DNA of 64,000 bases from Pyrenopolyporus hunteri (taxonomy: Eukaryota; Ascomycota; Sordariomycetes; Xylariales; Hypoxylaceae): NCBI GenBank assembly GCA_902806595.1, contig CADCXC010000005.1:868001-932000 (forward strand), read 5' to 3'. Position 1 is the first letter of the stretch, and every line of letters starts with the position of its first letter. Under the pieces are notes generated by a model. That model was not told where the DNA came from, ran no database searches, and saw only the letters and a list, made by a program, of their open reading frames with translations. Positions 1-12,836 of this stretch are shown one piece after another. Position numbers and translations under genes: made by a program.

Positions 1-34
1 TAAGGCCCATAGGTCTGGAATTAGGGCCATTACA

Positions 35-1094
35 ATGATGGATACCTTCGAAGAAGAGGAGCTGGAGGACGCCGGCTTGACCCCGGAGGACCACCAGGAA
101 GCTCAGCGACTTATCGCTGAAAATGAGGCTCGTAGACAGGCGAAGGGCGCCTTTATACCCATACACCGAGCACGTGAAGCTCTGTCCCGCCTTTCCGTTG
201 AAGACGACACGATGACTCGCGAAGGACAAGAACCCCCACGACCATCTCCCCCTGTCCGTAATGGTGCAGAAAATTACCAAGTTCCTCACTTACTGCCCAA
301 AACGAATTATAGTGCCATTCAGCCCCCTACAAACAACGGTACCACATATAACTCTTTGCCGCCTATTCAGGGTGCTACGACACATCTTCGAACAGCACCG
401 CAACCTATGGAAGATTGTATACCTGCCGACCCTGACCCCTGGCCTTCGCGGACAGTATTTGAGAAGGATTTAATGGGTAAATTATCGGCGGTTGGCAATG
501 TGTCCAACCAACACCAGCGAGAAGCTGTCGCACGTTCAATCACGGAAGCGGTTTGGAGCACACAACATCTTCCGGAAAAACAGATCGACTTGAAACGTGA
601 GATCATATGTGCGACAGCCTCCTTGCGGTTTGTCGAAATCGTGTGTTCATCCGCGCTCTCGCCGACCCAACTTGCCAGCATGGAACCAACGGAAATCAAT
701 TTGATGCGACAACGCGATTGGGCCGGGCCCGTAGAGAAGATCACACGCCCGCACCAAAACACCTCGGCGGGCCGTCGACCTCGGGCCCTTCCAGAAGTAG
801 GAGCATCCCCTCAGTTTAAACAGGAACCGTAACTAATCTCAGATTTCATCAAAGGTGGAGAACGCCGGGTTTGGACGAAACAAACCACTCAGGCTAGACG
901 ATCAGCGAGCATTGGAAGCTGTTATCGAGAATAGGAAGGCGAAACAGTCTTCGCACGACAAAGGCCCTCGTTTACCTAGTTGGGCTCTCGACGCAGTGAC
1001 CAGACAAGGACGCGTAACAGGATCACCAGTTCCCATCTCCGATGAATCCTCAACTTCTAGCTCTAATCTTTTGCACAAAACCCCATTTAAATGA
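35..1094 (+). CDS. Hypothetical protein, two exons, possibly 5'-truncated by the window edge
   Basis: I do not recognise this protein. Exon 1 (35-796) joins exon 2 (843-1094) across a 46-nt intron (797-842) with GTAGGA donor, CTAAT branch site and TCAG acceptor. The join is in phase 0 and gives 337 residues. The first residues are acidic (EEEELED), followed by a charged helical stretch and a long Pro/Ser-rich, probably disordered middle. The second exon holds a charged segment ending in a PSWALDAVTRQGR-like motif. The chosen ATG follows ACA (ACAATGATGG, two ATGs in tandem), but the same frame stays open to base 2, so the true start could lie upstream of the window. The neighbouring gene is ARP8, convergent, 1.15 kb away. 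The splice signals support a real gene; function is unknown. Confidence 0.6.
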
Positions 1095-2247
1095 TCCTCT
1101 GGCTACCTACTCAGTTGACATATTGCTTTTGCATTAGGACCCACCATTTTCTTCACTTCGATGCAGATTTTCCCGCATCGTTACACCTCGGACCAACGGC
1201 GTTCTGGGAGGCGGATTTCTCGCGCTAGGAATGAGATACCCGGGGATCATCGTGTGTTTTCTATTGTTGTTTTTGCCTCGAACAAAGAACGTCATTTCCA
1301 AATAGTCTCTTGATGTAAAGAGGGATGGAAGTTTAGCTGGGCTGCATTTGCACAGGTGGAACGACTGCCACAAAATGCGAAAGCGATAGCTGGATTTATA
1401 CTTGCAAAGAAATAACTCGTCTCGGGAACCTAATTTCCAGGTCAAATAATAAGATAAAAAAAAAAAAAAAAACCCATAGAGAGAAGTCTTCCCGAATTCA
1501 TTTCCACATAACTGATCTGATGGGTACTCTCTTTTAGACTTAACACCTGACACTAGGGTTGTCCGTTTCGCCTCCTTTAGAAACCTGATCTATGATCTAG
1601 GTACGCGCCTCGCATTCCAATTCTTATTCCATTCCAGAGGATTCTATTCATATAATATCGAGAATACAGTCAACAACAATTCTCGCCTTTCCCTATAGCC
1701 TACCAAGTACGTTCCAAATTGTATACGTCCTAGGGTATGTAGTTTGCACGTATATGTAGGTAGGTAGGTAGGTAGGTAGGACTTCGTCCAGCCTAGGTAG
1801 GTAGGTATATAGACACTTCTGTAATCACTCTTTATTTTTCTTTTTCTCGTTCTTCCTATCTAGAATGGTGGTTTCTCCCATTCAACCCCATATCCTTAAC
1901 GCTATACGAACCCGACCAGCTCTTGGGATTACACGCTCAAATAATACTGCTCCCTTCGTAAAATGCCGCTTCCCCTTCGGTCTGGTCCCGATGACGGGAT
2001 TCTCCTTTCCTTCCGCTGATAGCAGATGCCCAGGTGGGTAGATAAGTAGTAAGTAAACAGTTATCATGCCGGGCGTGTGGCTTCAGGTACATTAAAAATA
2101 AAACGGTAAAAACAGCTGTACCGCATGGATACGCCCGGGGGGACTGTTGCCCTCATTTTCATTATAGCGTAGTACCCTACACATCGGCTCCTTTATGGAG
2201 GCGTTACCCCCCTTTCGCTATTATGACCTTCGCTTCCTTAGACGAAA
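1095..2247. other. Intergenic, between convergent genes
   Basis: This stretch separates the 3' ends of the left-edge gene and ARP8. It contains an 18-nt adenine run near 1455, and GGTA repeats at 1756-1780 and 1792-1807. Short reading frames here have no recognisable protein character. Confidence 0.6.
1756..1807. repeat. GGTA tetranucleotide repeat cluster with CCTAGG palindrome
   Basis: About six tandem copies of a GTAG/GGTA tetramer lie at 1756-1780. A second run at 1792-1807 begins with CCTAGG. This is one member of a family of similar clusters scattered through the non-coding parts of the window. Confidence 0.85.
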
Positions 2248-4649
2248 CTACCAAGCCCAAAGGACCTTATGATGCAAGACCCTAGCCCCAAGCCTCTCGA
2301 ACTCGAAGGGAGTGATCCAGGAGTCGTTGGCCGGGAGCTTCGCAAAGACGCTAGCGCCCTTCCAGACGACGACCTGCTCGTCCATGTCGCGGGCGGAGTG
2401 GGTGATGAGGATGCGGTCGGCGAGCTCGGGACGGCGGGCCTTGAGCTTTTCGTGCAGGGTCTGGGTGAAGGCTGGGGTCTTGGAGCCGCCGCCTACGACC
2501 ATGATGCTGCCGATGTAGTCGCGCAGCTTCTTCTCGTCACCCTTAGCGGCGTTCTGGATGCTCGTTAGAATGGCGATGTCCAGCGGTACAACCGGTAACA
2601 CCGTGTCCCGCTCTGCCGCTAGGGCCTTCGCGGAGCGCGCTGCGGCGTCCACGAACATGCCCGGGGGTGGGGCCGGGGACGCGCCATTACGCGCTGTAGA
2701 CACGCCGTTAGGGGCTGGACTACCGGTCCCCGTGACTGTGCCGTTGGCGCCGAAGTGGAAGGTCGGCGGGACAGGGGTGGCCGCCCCCTCGGGTGCCGGT
2801 GAGGCTGCGGCCGAACCACCTGGCGTGCCATTGTTGAGATCTCCCCTTAGGAAGCTGGAGAAGGGCTGAGACTTCTCCTTCATGGGCGTGGCGATGTTTG
2901 GGTCGACGGATGAGGATTGGAAACCGTTGGCGTTAGAGACAACGGAGGGTTTGATAAGGGCAAGGATTGCGGTCTGCGCTGCGGACACCGGGTCGTCGGG
3001 TACGTCGACATCGTAGGCATTGTAAGATCGGTCTATCAGCTTCCGTCGGCCGCGCATTTTGGTCGAGTTGTCGAAGATGGAGGGATCGTAGAAGCCCATC
3101 GGGGCGAGAATAACTTCGTCGTACGTCTTGAAAGTGTACTTGCGCGTCGGCTGATTCGGGGCGCGGAGGTGGAACGAGTAAACCTGTACTGAGATGTCGT
3201 TCTGCTGCATCGTGCAGTATTTGGTCTTTAGTTCCTCTGCTAGGAGGAAGTCGTATCGTCTCCTGAGGTTGATTTCTTGGTAGGGGAAGTTGTCGTACAA
3301 CATCATCTTGATAAACGTCTCCGTAACGTCATAGCCTCCATACTTGAGGTTAACGCGAGAGTCTTCGACACAGAGCCCATCCTCCACACAGGCGATCGAC
3401 GTCTTCTGGGCCCCGACATCAACCACGCACGCTTGCGTATACCCGGCACCAAATGTAGCGGCCATACTCTCCTGTATGAAGCATATCCTACTAAACTCAA
3501 ACCAGGTCATGCATGACTTGAGGACCTGCTCCACGTACTTTTTGTCATATAAGTCGGGAATTACAAATACGCAACTATAGTTCCTCCATGCGCTATTCCT
3601 AGTCAACCCGAGCTCCTGTCTGATAGCCTTGTCTAGGAGTGTCTCGAAATCATCGTATAGATGCTCGGTAGTCGAATAATCGTCCTCGTTCAGCCAGCCA
3701 TTCTGTATCGGCCACCATAGTTTGAATTTGGGGTTCGAGTCGTCGGGGATGCGCTGGGCGGCCTGGCCTATAAAGCATGACGCTGGTGAGTCGGGATCCT
3801 CCAGAGTCTTAACGTCCGTCCATTCGATCTGGAGGGGATCATTGTGCAATGAGATCTCTTCGGATTCGGTTCGTCTGTTGTGGTTGACGACCAACTCCTT
3901 AGAATTTGGCAAAACCCTAAGCTTCTTAGACCGCATGTCTACCTTGAGGTCATTAGACATCTTTTGAAATTTCTTGGACCACTCCTCGCCATATTGCTGA
4001 TCTATGGTCTTCGCTTCAAACTGGCGGCGGGGGAGAGCCTCGTACATCTCGGACTCGGTTTGGGGGAACTTGGCCGCGATCGTCATGGGTATAGTCTTAG
4101 GCAGGGCATCGCTAGCAAATCCTATTCTGAGGTTCTGGCTTCCAGGGTGTATGACGATGACTTTGGAAGGGTCCAATCCTTCGCTCACGGACGGAGCGCT
4201 TTCGTCTTGTGGAATATCCGGGACTGGTAGCGGTACTTCGGCGCGTCCGTCGCGGGCGAGGGCTCGGTCGCGGTCCTTAGCGCTCTGTACGAGTCTGTCT
4301 CTATTCGCCTCGGCCTGTAGTCGGAGAGCTAGCACCTGGTCATCTCGTTTCATGTAGTCGCTGCAGAGTAGACGAGGTCAATTAGCATCTTGTGTTTTCT
4401 CCCCCGTGCAACACGCCCGGGGGGTATTGAGAGCATCGCGTACGTATAGTAGTTCTTCTGGTTTATGGGCGTGACATCGGGCCAGCTCGTCTGCTTCATT
4501 CCATTGTCGGTCCGTTCAAGTCCTTTAAGGCCACCATGTCAGCAGAATATTCACCAAGGCGCATAGGCGCAGGGTCAATCGACCGAGGTAATGGGCCGAG
4601 GTAACCAACCTTCCCGTAGGAGGACCTTCTCGCTGACTTTGCCGACCAT
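2248..4649 (-). CDS. ARP8: Actin-related protein 8, INO80 chromatin-remodelling complex subunit
   Basis: Arp8 is a nuclear actin-fold subunit of the INO80 remodeller. It helps bind nucleosomes and extranucleosomal DNA and acts in transcription and DNA repair. The gene has three exons on the minus strand: 4610-4649, 4444-4522 and 2248-4360. Introns are 87 nt (GTTGGT donor) and 83 nt (GTACGC donor, CTCTGCAG acceptor). The spliced product is 743 residues. The N-terminus reads MVGKVSEKVLLREGLERTD, followed after splicing by NQKNYYTDYMKRDDQ, both characteristic of fungal Arp8. Actin-fold signatures follow, with VIHPGSQNLRIGFASDAL near the start, VVDVGAQKTS in the middle and IMVVGGGSKTPAF near the end. 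A long Ser/Pro/Ala/Gly-rich insertion interrupts the fold before the last third, as in the family. Reading only the large exon would start at an internal Met and lose 42 residues. A divergent gene begins 1.28 kb upstream. Confidence 0.95.
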
Positions 4650-5929
4650 GGTTACGGCTTAGATGGATGGCGACTGCGATGATGACGATAGCCGCATCTA
4701 CTACGATATGCGGGCTCCTGTTGTTTTGGGATTTGTGGTGGAGGAATGAGGGAGAGGATGGTATTACGAATACATGGTGGGAAGTTGTTAAGTGCTGGGC
4801 TCTGGTCGAATTTTATTTTCTGTGAATTTTTTAATTTTTTTCGCGTCCACCGTGACTTTGTCTTCGAGCTTTCCTTCCCTTTCCCTGTGGCCTGGGCCAT
4901 TATCAAATCAATCAAATCACGGCTGCTGCCAGAATAAGGTACTACCTGCCTGCTTGCATGTATGGACTCAGCTAGCCCACAAACGCTTAGGTACCTCTTC
5001 GCCCGGAACTGGGGGCGAACTAAGCTTTGCCTAATTCGGTCTGGCAATATGCTGGGTAACGAGCGGAACTCGGTAACTCGATTCTCCTATCGCAACTCGC
5101 CGGCGCCTTTGGTTCGATAAGATCACCACCTAAAGTTTAAACCTATCACTATAGATCTACGATTACGTAGCTAACCTGCTACCTACACAGAATTAGGTAG
5201 GTGGTACCTAATTGATACCTAGGTAGGTATAAGGCGAGACGGCCCCAACAAGTTTACCAGCAGTGTCCAGTATTATAGAATTTAACGTCTTACAGACCAT
5301 GATCGAAAGCCTAGGTACCTAAGTAAGGTTGTTTGTTCTCCTGCCAGGTTCGATGGTCTAATACTTAGGTATACACTATATTTTCGGCCCTACGACCCTA
5401 CGTCTGGAATGTGCACAGAGAACAGGATATTTTTATAAATACCTACCTACCTAGGTACCTACCTAGGACCCGGGTACTTAGGTATTTATATTCACAACTC
5501 TACTTCTCGACTAACTAAAAGACGCACTTCGATATGATTATAAAGTTAGCGGATGTTAAATTCACTACCGTTAAACTAGATCAACGACACAGCAGATTAT
5601 CCACCATTTTCGTCGTTCTTTTTCTTCTTCTTCCCTTTCTTATGTTTTAGAAGTTACCTTTGAAGAGGCTAAACTCCCGGCGGAGTCACCTGACGGACTT
5701 AGTACCTATGACGTCGCTTTTCATTTAATCGTGCTTCCTACTCTTCTTAGTCGTGCTAAGTGTGTTTGCGCTTCTCACCTTATTCCATATAAGGACATAC
5801 TCGGACTCAACACTGATGCCTAGCTAATACAACGCAATACAAAACAAAACAAAACCCTATCGTCTCGGGGGATTATACTTCGGTCTTAAGTACTTTATAG
5901 CTACCTCGAATACCAAGCACGCATTCACC
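4650..5929. promoter_or_regulatory. Divergent intergenic region between ARP8 and the proline-rich gene
   Basis: The two start codons, 4649 on the minus strand and 5930 on the plus strand, face away from each other, so both promoters must lie in this 1.28 kb. It contains palindromic TACC/GGTA repeats, mainly at 5440-5486, and a pyrimidine-rich stretch (TTCTTTTTCTTCTTCTTCCC) near 5616. An open frame at 4652-5047 on the minus strand ends just before the ARP8 start and looks like untranslated leader. No TATA box stands out. Confidence 0.5.
5440..5486. repeat. Palindromic TACC/GGTA cluster
   Basis: Runs of TACC meet GGTA at two CCTAGG centres, followed by a CCCGGG and a further TTAGGTA. The segment can fold into nested hairpins. 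It lies inside the divergent promoter region. Confidence 0.8.
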
Positions 5930-6628
5930 ATGGCTCCAATTCCAGTATACACGGACAGCCCCATCGCTGCTGCGAAAGCGTCGGGAGTAACGCCCCAGAC
6001 CGCTCCACCATCGTCCGCCTCAAAACCAACCCCAACTAACCCATCACCTGCTTCCCCGAGCCCGGCCTCCTATCCGCCTGCACAACCAGGCGCGTCGCCT
6101 TCAATCCCGGCTCCAACCTCATCTTTCCCTCGGTCGGGTAACTCGTCTCAGCCAATCCAGACGTTTGACTCTCATGGTCCTCCAGCACCACAACCTGGGG
6201 CTACCCCTACGCCACCCGGAGCCACCAGACCAAGTGTGCCGCCACCGCCAAAGGCAGGTGAGAAACCGGTGAGCGTGCCATACCCTCAGCAGATGTCTAT
6301 TCCGCCACCTACCGCGCCCTATCCCTCTCAGCAACACGGAACATCCACGGCCCCGCTGCCTACTTCAACGCACAGTAGCCAAGGACCCGCGGCTTCATAC
6401 GGCTTATCGGCCCATAGTTTAGAGCATCCCCCAGGATATCATCAGAATTCCAACGCCTCCGAGCTTGACAGGTACCAGAGATCGGCCATTCAGCAGAGTG
6501 AGGCGGAAGAGCAGACTGTAGGTTCGGGGGGTGGTGTTTGGGAGTCGGCGAAGAAATGGGCTTACCAGACGGGAGAAAAGCTCGCTGCGGCTGAAAACGA
6601 GGTATGGAAGAAAATCAACAAAGAATAG
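5930..6628 (+). CDS. Conserved fungal proline-rich protein, function unknown
   Basis: This is a single-exon frame of 232 residues. The start ATG sits in a good context (CACCATGG). The N-terminus (MAPIPVYTDSPIAAAKASGVTPQTA) is followed by about 150 residues of Pro/Ser/Ala/Gln-rich sequence expected to be disordered. A compact C-terminal amphipathic segment (VWESAKKWAYQTGEKLAAAE) ends in NEVWKKINKE. The pattern of a fixed N-terminal motif and a fixed Trp/Lys-rich tail around a variable linker resembles a family I have seen in ascomycete genomes without a name. It has no signal peptide, membrane segment or catalytic motif. It is transcribed away from ARP8. Confidence 0.8.
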   Translation: MAPIPVYTDSPIAAAKASGVTPQTAPPSSASKPTPTNPSPASPSPASYPPAQPGASPSIPAPTSSFPRSGNSSQPIQTFDSHGPPAPQPGATPTPPGATRPSVPPPPKAGEKPVSVPYPQQMSIPPPTAPYPSQQHGTSTAPLPTSTHSSQGPAASYGLSAHSLEHPPGYHQNSNASELDRYQRSAIQQSEAEEQTVGSGGGVWESAKKWAYQTGEKLAAAENEVWKKINKE

Positions 6629-7636
6629 CGATGTCGCAAGGATACCTTTTTAGATACTTACATTTAGAGCTGATCGGACGGAATTGGGCTCATACCAGAA
6701 ATGCCCGTGGGGATTTAAGGGTAATTTCCGTAGTGAAATATATAATACGAATGACATCTGCTATCTGACGTATGCTCGGTATCGAACGACCAAGGAGACC
6801 TATAAACTATTCCTTTACTTTAGTCTCCTAGGAGGTTGCCTCTTGATTTAATATTTGATGCAATTACGGTCGTATATAAACAATTGGGTCATGAAAAGGA
6901 AAAGAATTGTTGCTAGCGTAGAGCACGCAGCAGGATTCTCAGCCCAGACTCGAACTGCTACATACCTACCTACATAATATCTAGACTACCTACCTAGCCT
7001 CCACCATCCGTTTCCGTTTTCACCCTTAAGACGCGTGACATGAGCTTCCAATGGGTCTACACGCTGGGCATCTGGGGAAGCCCGATCTCGTCATCGTCAG
7101 CCGGGGATCTTCGTGATAGAAGGCGATTAGTTACTAAATTTAAGGACGATGGGGGCTGCGGGTAAAGGCGAGCATTGAATAATTTCCCAAAGGAGTCAGC
7201 GTTGTTATGCGATGAGACGGGACCTGACGGGGCCTATCCCGGCAGCCCAGCCCCGGAGTGGGGTAGCATAGGCGGCCCCCATAGAACGATTCATAGAAGA
7301 TGTGGAAAGAGTAGAAGCCCACCCCCCTTCGCTAGGCCGCTCCTTGTCCACTTTACACGACACGATCTGGCAGGAACTATTGAACTACTATGGTACCTAG
7401 TCAAAATAGCGCCCATGAAGATACTCGGTGCCTGGTTAGATACGTGCGCCGACGGCAGACTCTCGGCGTAATTAACCAAGTCGATAACGCATCGAACGAC
7501 GAAGCATAACGGACCCTTCCCTTTCGAGATAGAATTTGACGTTAATGATCAAATAGACACCTACCTAACGTTCCCTATGCAGGTACTACGTTAGATAGGT
7601 ACGCAGGTGCTCGAGAGTTGCCCGCGGGAATATACA

Positions 7637-7670
7637 TACCTACCTACCTACCTACCTACCTACCTAGGTA
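7637..7670. repeat. TACC tandem repeat ending in CCTAGGTA
   Basis: Eight tandem TACC units run into a CCTAGGTA palindrome. This is one of the longest uninterrupted members of the dispersed tetranucleotide family in the window. Confidence 0.85.
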
Positions 7671-10187
7671 TACAATAGCCTACCTGTAAGGCGGACTAGT
7701 ACCTTAATATACATGTACATGTATGTCCACGTACTATGTGGTAGGCAAAAGTACAGCCCAGGTAGCACCACCTACGTAGAAAGTCCGGACCCTAGCTCGG
7801 ATAGAGGATGGAAGCAGGTCGGGCATGCCCTACCGTGTAAGCCACGTTCCGTAAGCCGACCCTTCCGATGAATACCACCCACCATATATTTATACCTACC
7901 TACCTAGGTACCTACCCATATATGTATAGACATGCCTAATGTTCAGCAAGGCGGGTTCCCGATACATCATACATATGCGTCTGGGGATCGCTGCCTACAT
8001 ATCTCATCTCGCTCGAGAGTTTGGTCAATGCTCACGATAACCGGGCATAATGCAGGTACAGTTTCTCATCTTTCTCTTTAGGGTTATCGAGCTGGAAGTG
8101 CTCTTCTTTCTTACGCCAAGCATATACGACCACAGCCGAGATAATTTCTGCAAAGCGCAGATGACCAGAAGTTGCAGATGACCTGTAGTCTTCATGCTCA
8201 ACCACCCGAGCACATATACGTAAGCGCTGCAAACTACGTGACGCGCCTAGGCGGGCCAGCGTCGTGTGTAAGTGCAACACGAACATGTACGATAACGAGT
8301 GTTTTTATGTGTATCGATAAGAATCTCCTCAAGGCCCCGTATAACAACCCGATCCAAGGATCTGAAGATCGCCCCGCGCAATAATATTACGACTGCTATA
8401 ACAACTAGGTAGGACGGTTGAGGAACGGAACTCTTCCGAAGGCAGATTTTAGAGCGTGGTACTACGTTGAGAAAGAGGAAACAAAACCTGCTTTTGATGA
8501 CACTAGGGCAGTCACCTCGCTAGTTAAAGTGAGACTATTCCGTGAACAATTACCCTTAAAGGAAAGCCAGCTAATACCGTAACTTAACCGATGGTACGGA
8601 TTAGTCTAGTTGAGAATGAGGCTAATCCGAACGGAATATAAGGTATGTAATAGCGCATCGCGTTAGCGTGAGCGCGAGCTTCCACGTTTGAAATTAATAA
8701 CTGTAGGGCTTATCTGTCGACGGGAATGCCCAGGAATACGATAAAACATCCAAAAAGCAAAAAAAATCGGGACAAGAAGCATCCACCGTCGGATGATGTA
8801 TCAAAATATCAAATTATCGAAACGTCGAAACCTGGGACCGTGGAGCGACTAAGCTCCGTCATTTACTAGATGCGTTACGTTAGGCATATTTTCGAGAAAC
8901 AAAACAACCGTACCGCCGATATAAGATGAAGGGATTCGGACAGAAATGCCGGACCAACTGATTAGGAGGTACCTACAGAACGGCGCACCGACGGCACCTT
9001 GTTTCTCGAAGGTCTGTCGAAACAAGGAGGGGCCGAAAGCAACGTCGAAGGATTAAAGAGGGATGAGGAAGACCAGGGCCAAGCCAAGACCTCAGCGCAG
9101 CCGAATCCCACCTCTGGGAGCTTATACCTTATACGTCTTATACATCAGTTTGCGTATACATGTACATACCTACCTACCTACATATGCGCTCTACTGGTCT
9201 TTAGGTACTAGATAACCTGGGAGTATTGAAGAAAAGGGTAGGGTATAGTGTACAAACACAAAATACAAATACATACCTGGTACAGCGCCAATACTTCCGT
9301 ACGAACATGCATACACATGCAAGAGGTAAGCGTGTAGCTACATACCTCAGGTACTGTAGGTAAAATACGCGTAGGTTAGTAGGCCTAGTGCAGTTAGTAC
9401 CTACTACCAACAACACTGAGGGTACCCCAGACGCCCCGGTAATTTGTTTCTAAAAATGAAAATAAAATGGTAATAACAGGTAGGGTACGCAGTAGGTAGT
9501 CGACTATCTCTCGATCAGCCGCTTCAGCGCTCGGTTTTTATCATAGCGCATAAGTTCCCTCGAGACGGCGCGGTTATTTGTAAGTGGCGCATTTGTTATG
9601 AGCCCGTCGTTCCCCCTCCTAGGTACGTATAGGCATTCAGAACTGTACGTATACCCTCACATGTACATTTCTATACAGCTGAGTTATTCTAGCATTTTCA
9701 TCTCAAGCTGTTGGAAGAAATACTACGCACACGCATACACACACATGGACGTCTAATTCCAATACATGTATACACACATGTAGATAATATGGTAGGCCGG
9801 ATGCAGTATGCAGGCACAGTTACACAGTTAGTCCAGTGGTACCTAGGCAGTTTAGGTGGTAGGTCCAAGTGGGAGTCTGGACCTTTACCCTTTTCACTCC
9901 TCGGGACAGAGGGCAAGTGGGGGGAAAAAGGAGACAAGGATAAGCCGTTCTGTTACAGATCCTGAGACGCGTCAGGGATAACAACCCTGGCCCCTGCAAC
10001 CCCTAGCTGTATATTATTCTCCGTCAGCCAATGAGAAAACTGCCCAACGCAACTAAAATTCAACATCAAACGCGCTCCGCTGACGAACGAGACGACAGAC
10101 TCCTAATCTTGGTCGGCATCGTCTGAGTCCAGAGCCTCCCGGTATTTCCTAGTCCTTTCCCAATCGCTCTAGTCCGGCTCTGCGTAG

Positions 10188-10232
10188 TCGTCCCAGTCGT
10201 CCCAGTCGTCCCAGTCGCTCCAGTCGCTCCAG
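10188..10232. repeat. 9-bp minisatellite, five units
   Basis: Three perfect TCGTCCCAG units are followed by two TCGCTCCAG variants. The same 9-mer theme continues more loosely to about 10260. Read on the minus strand it encodes an Asp-Asp-Trp repeat, but no gene model supports translation. Confidence 0.85.
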
Positions 10233-10529
10233 TCCTTTTCCAGTCGTCCCAATCGTCCAAGTCCCTTCCAGTCACCGAGCCAACGCACTCCGTTCGTCGA
10301 ACACGCCTGCAGTCTGCACATACCTCTGCAGATGTTCTCGCAAACCAGAACCCGCGCAACTCGCTTTCCCACCGCACCACTTCTCTCGAACATACCCTCC
10401 ATCGCGCCAGAGTTTTATCTGAATGCCCCCCTGGCCACACCATTCCCATCATACCAGACGGTCAGAGCATCGCGCGCAGCCCACCACAAGGCTTCTCCCC
10501 TCCACTACATCGCTCCGCCTCTTCGTCCG

Positions 10530-10569
10530 TTCGCCCATTCGCCCATTCGCCCATTCGCCCATTCGCCCA
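10530..10569. repeat. 8-bp minisatellite, five units
   Basis: Five perfect tandem copies of TTCGCCCA lie about 300 bp from the 9-bp minisatellite, in the same C-rich stretch. Confidence 0.85.
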
Positions 10570-12828
10570 TGCCGTCGCCATTGGCTGCTATTACTGTGGT
10601 AACTGTTCCCGGATCATCCATCTTGTGGCTTCGTCCGTCTATTCCCCTGCTACCTATTCTAAGCAACCCAGTCTTCAGATGAGCGCATGGCATTGTCTCC
10701 CTATCGAGCCGGTGTCTTGCTGCTTCAGCCTCTAATCGCCAAAGTAACGCACCCAAGTCGGCTAAACCGAGGATGTCGTACGTACTGGCTATAGCTTTCC
10801 ATTTGAGCGAGCCCATAGTTTTTCGCCGTTTACGTGCTTACCTCCTGGCGCTCTGGGCGGTATTACCTGCCTACCTATGTACGTGACGCTCCAGGCTTCG
10901 CTAATAACTTTAATCACGAGCTTGCGCCTATTACTTAACGCGAGACACCATCCGCGGGCCGTTAGACGTATGCGAGCAATACCCAGATCCCCATCGGTGA
11001 GCGAGTCATGAACCAACCACAGCGAATAGCTACACGATACCGTGTTATTAGAGATCGCCTTGTAAAACAAGCCGCCCGCGATTATCGCACACACCGGACG
11101 TGTTTGGCAGCGGGACCTATGTATGTACCATTCGTGCTCTGGCTCTAACAGCCCTTGTTACTCCACAAGACCCTAGAACGTGTTTCCAAAACCACCCCCC
11201 CTAGTTGGTAATGAGGTATTCCGTTTTCTTCAGGAACCTGGCTTTCTCCAGATCGACATATCCGGGCGACAAAAGTGTCATGGCTGTGTCATACGACCGC
11301 ACGGCACAAGAATCTCTTCCCACGCCTTCTAAGCCTATGTACGACACAGGCACACGGGTGAGGATCGATTCCTTCAAGGCTACATAGTAGTTCTTTCGCG
11401 GCTCTTGCGTGGGTGGTTCGCGAGGAAGCCCTGTCACATCAGCCTTTTCCTTTGCCTTCCCAGTCCGTCTCGACCTGATGAATCTCAAGCACCTTGCCAC
11501 ATGGTTTCGGTCGGACATGCCATGAGACCAGACGTCCGCTATCATGAGGCTCAAGGTAGGGGCTAAAAATAGTGAGCGATATCTAGATTTCTCTGAGGTT
11601 CTCTAATCGTCTCTTGTCGAACGGACCTATTTCACTTAGTCTGATGAGATTTTCCCTTTTTCTGCTCGATATCAAAATTACGCCCATCCTGTTATATCAC
11701 AACCCCTGTCTAACTATCCCAAAAGAGTCGAGAGCTTCCATGGATCTCTCTGACTGGGGGCAGCCCTGGTCTTGGTCTAATCGGTTTCTGGCTACTTCTT
11801 ACATGCTAGGTACCCGAGACCCATCCAACTCTCCGTAGCTCCCCCATACGCTCACCACTCTCTTACCCTGTTCCTCGAAGGCTTGACTACATGTATGTAT
11901 TCCTCGCAACACATCATCGACGAGCAGATGTAACCCTCCGAGCCCTGTAATCGCGAATCCTTGCAGAGCCCGCTCGGCGGTCCCTGTCTGCCCTGTCTTG
12001 CCCCGTCTTGTCCGTCCTGCCCTCTCTCTTTCCAGCGAGCCAAGCAGGACTTAGCACACCAGTCCTCTCCTGTTGTCGAGTTCACAGACGTGGCCAGGTT
12101 TCTATGTATCAAGACGTCCCGGCTTAGCTCCCTACCGATGCCCCGAGCCTGGCCATGTTGGATTATAATCGAACCGTCCGTGTACACAGGTAGCTACATA
12201 GCTAATACATGGTAGCATGGATGTAGGTAGGGTTAGCATGTACGGTCTCCCACTCCCGAGCGCTTCCTTATATCTCTCTCGGTGTTCTGCACCGCCCCTC
12301 CATTGACCTGCTCTTTTACTCCTCTTCTCGCCTTGCCGCTCTCCCTCACACACACCGTTGACCAAGGTATACTACCACTAGTCGCTCCTTTTTTCCAACT
12401 CTTAACACGCTCTATTATTGCCACTCTGGTCAACACTGGGAGCTGGCTCTCTTCCCACCCGGACGTACCATCCAACATAGGTATTCAACGAGTTATTCTG
12501 TTCTCAGATAGCTCACCACACTCCTTACCAACTGCGCATTCGATATTCGGTCCAACGCAATCTGGCGACTTATACACTCTCTTCTCGGCCGTTCTGCAGA
12601 TCGAAATCACATTCCTTCCGAATTTCCAAAGAACATTACGCTTTCTAGAGATTAACTCACAGTGCAAGTACGCACTACAATTACAATGTAAGTCGTGAAG
12701 AGGTCATTTATCAGCTCAGCAAGACCAATCGACGAATATATGAACAATGTGCCCAGGCCATATTCTGTCCTCGGTTTATATACGACGTGTCGTCCGTAAC
12801 TAACCCTCATAAGATATAGCGTATAAGC

Positions 12829-12836
12829 TATAAAAT
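12829..12836 (+). promoter_or_regulatory. Possible TATA box for the Rua1-type regulator
   Basis: The sequence TATAAAAT lies 47 bp upstream of the start codon at 12876. This spacing leaves room for only a short leader, so the assignment is tentative. Confidence 0.35.

Noticed and set aside
4652..5047. A 131-codon minus-strand frame just upstream of ARP8
   Set aside because: It has no domain, stops immediately before the ARP8 ATG and overlaps the divergent promoter. It is most likely leader or spacer.
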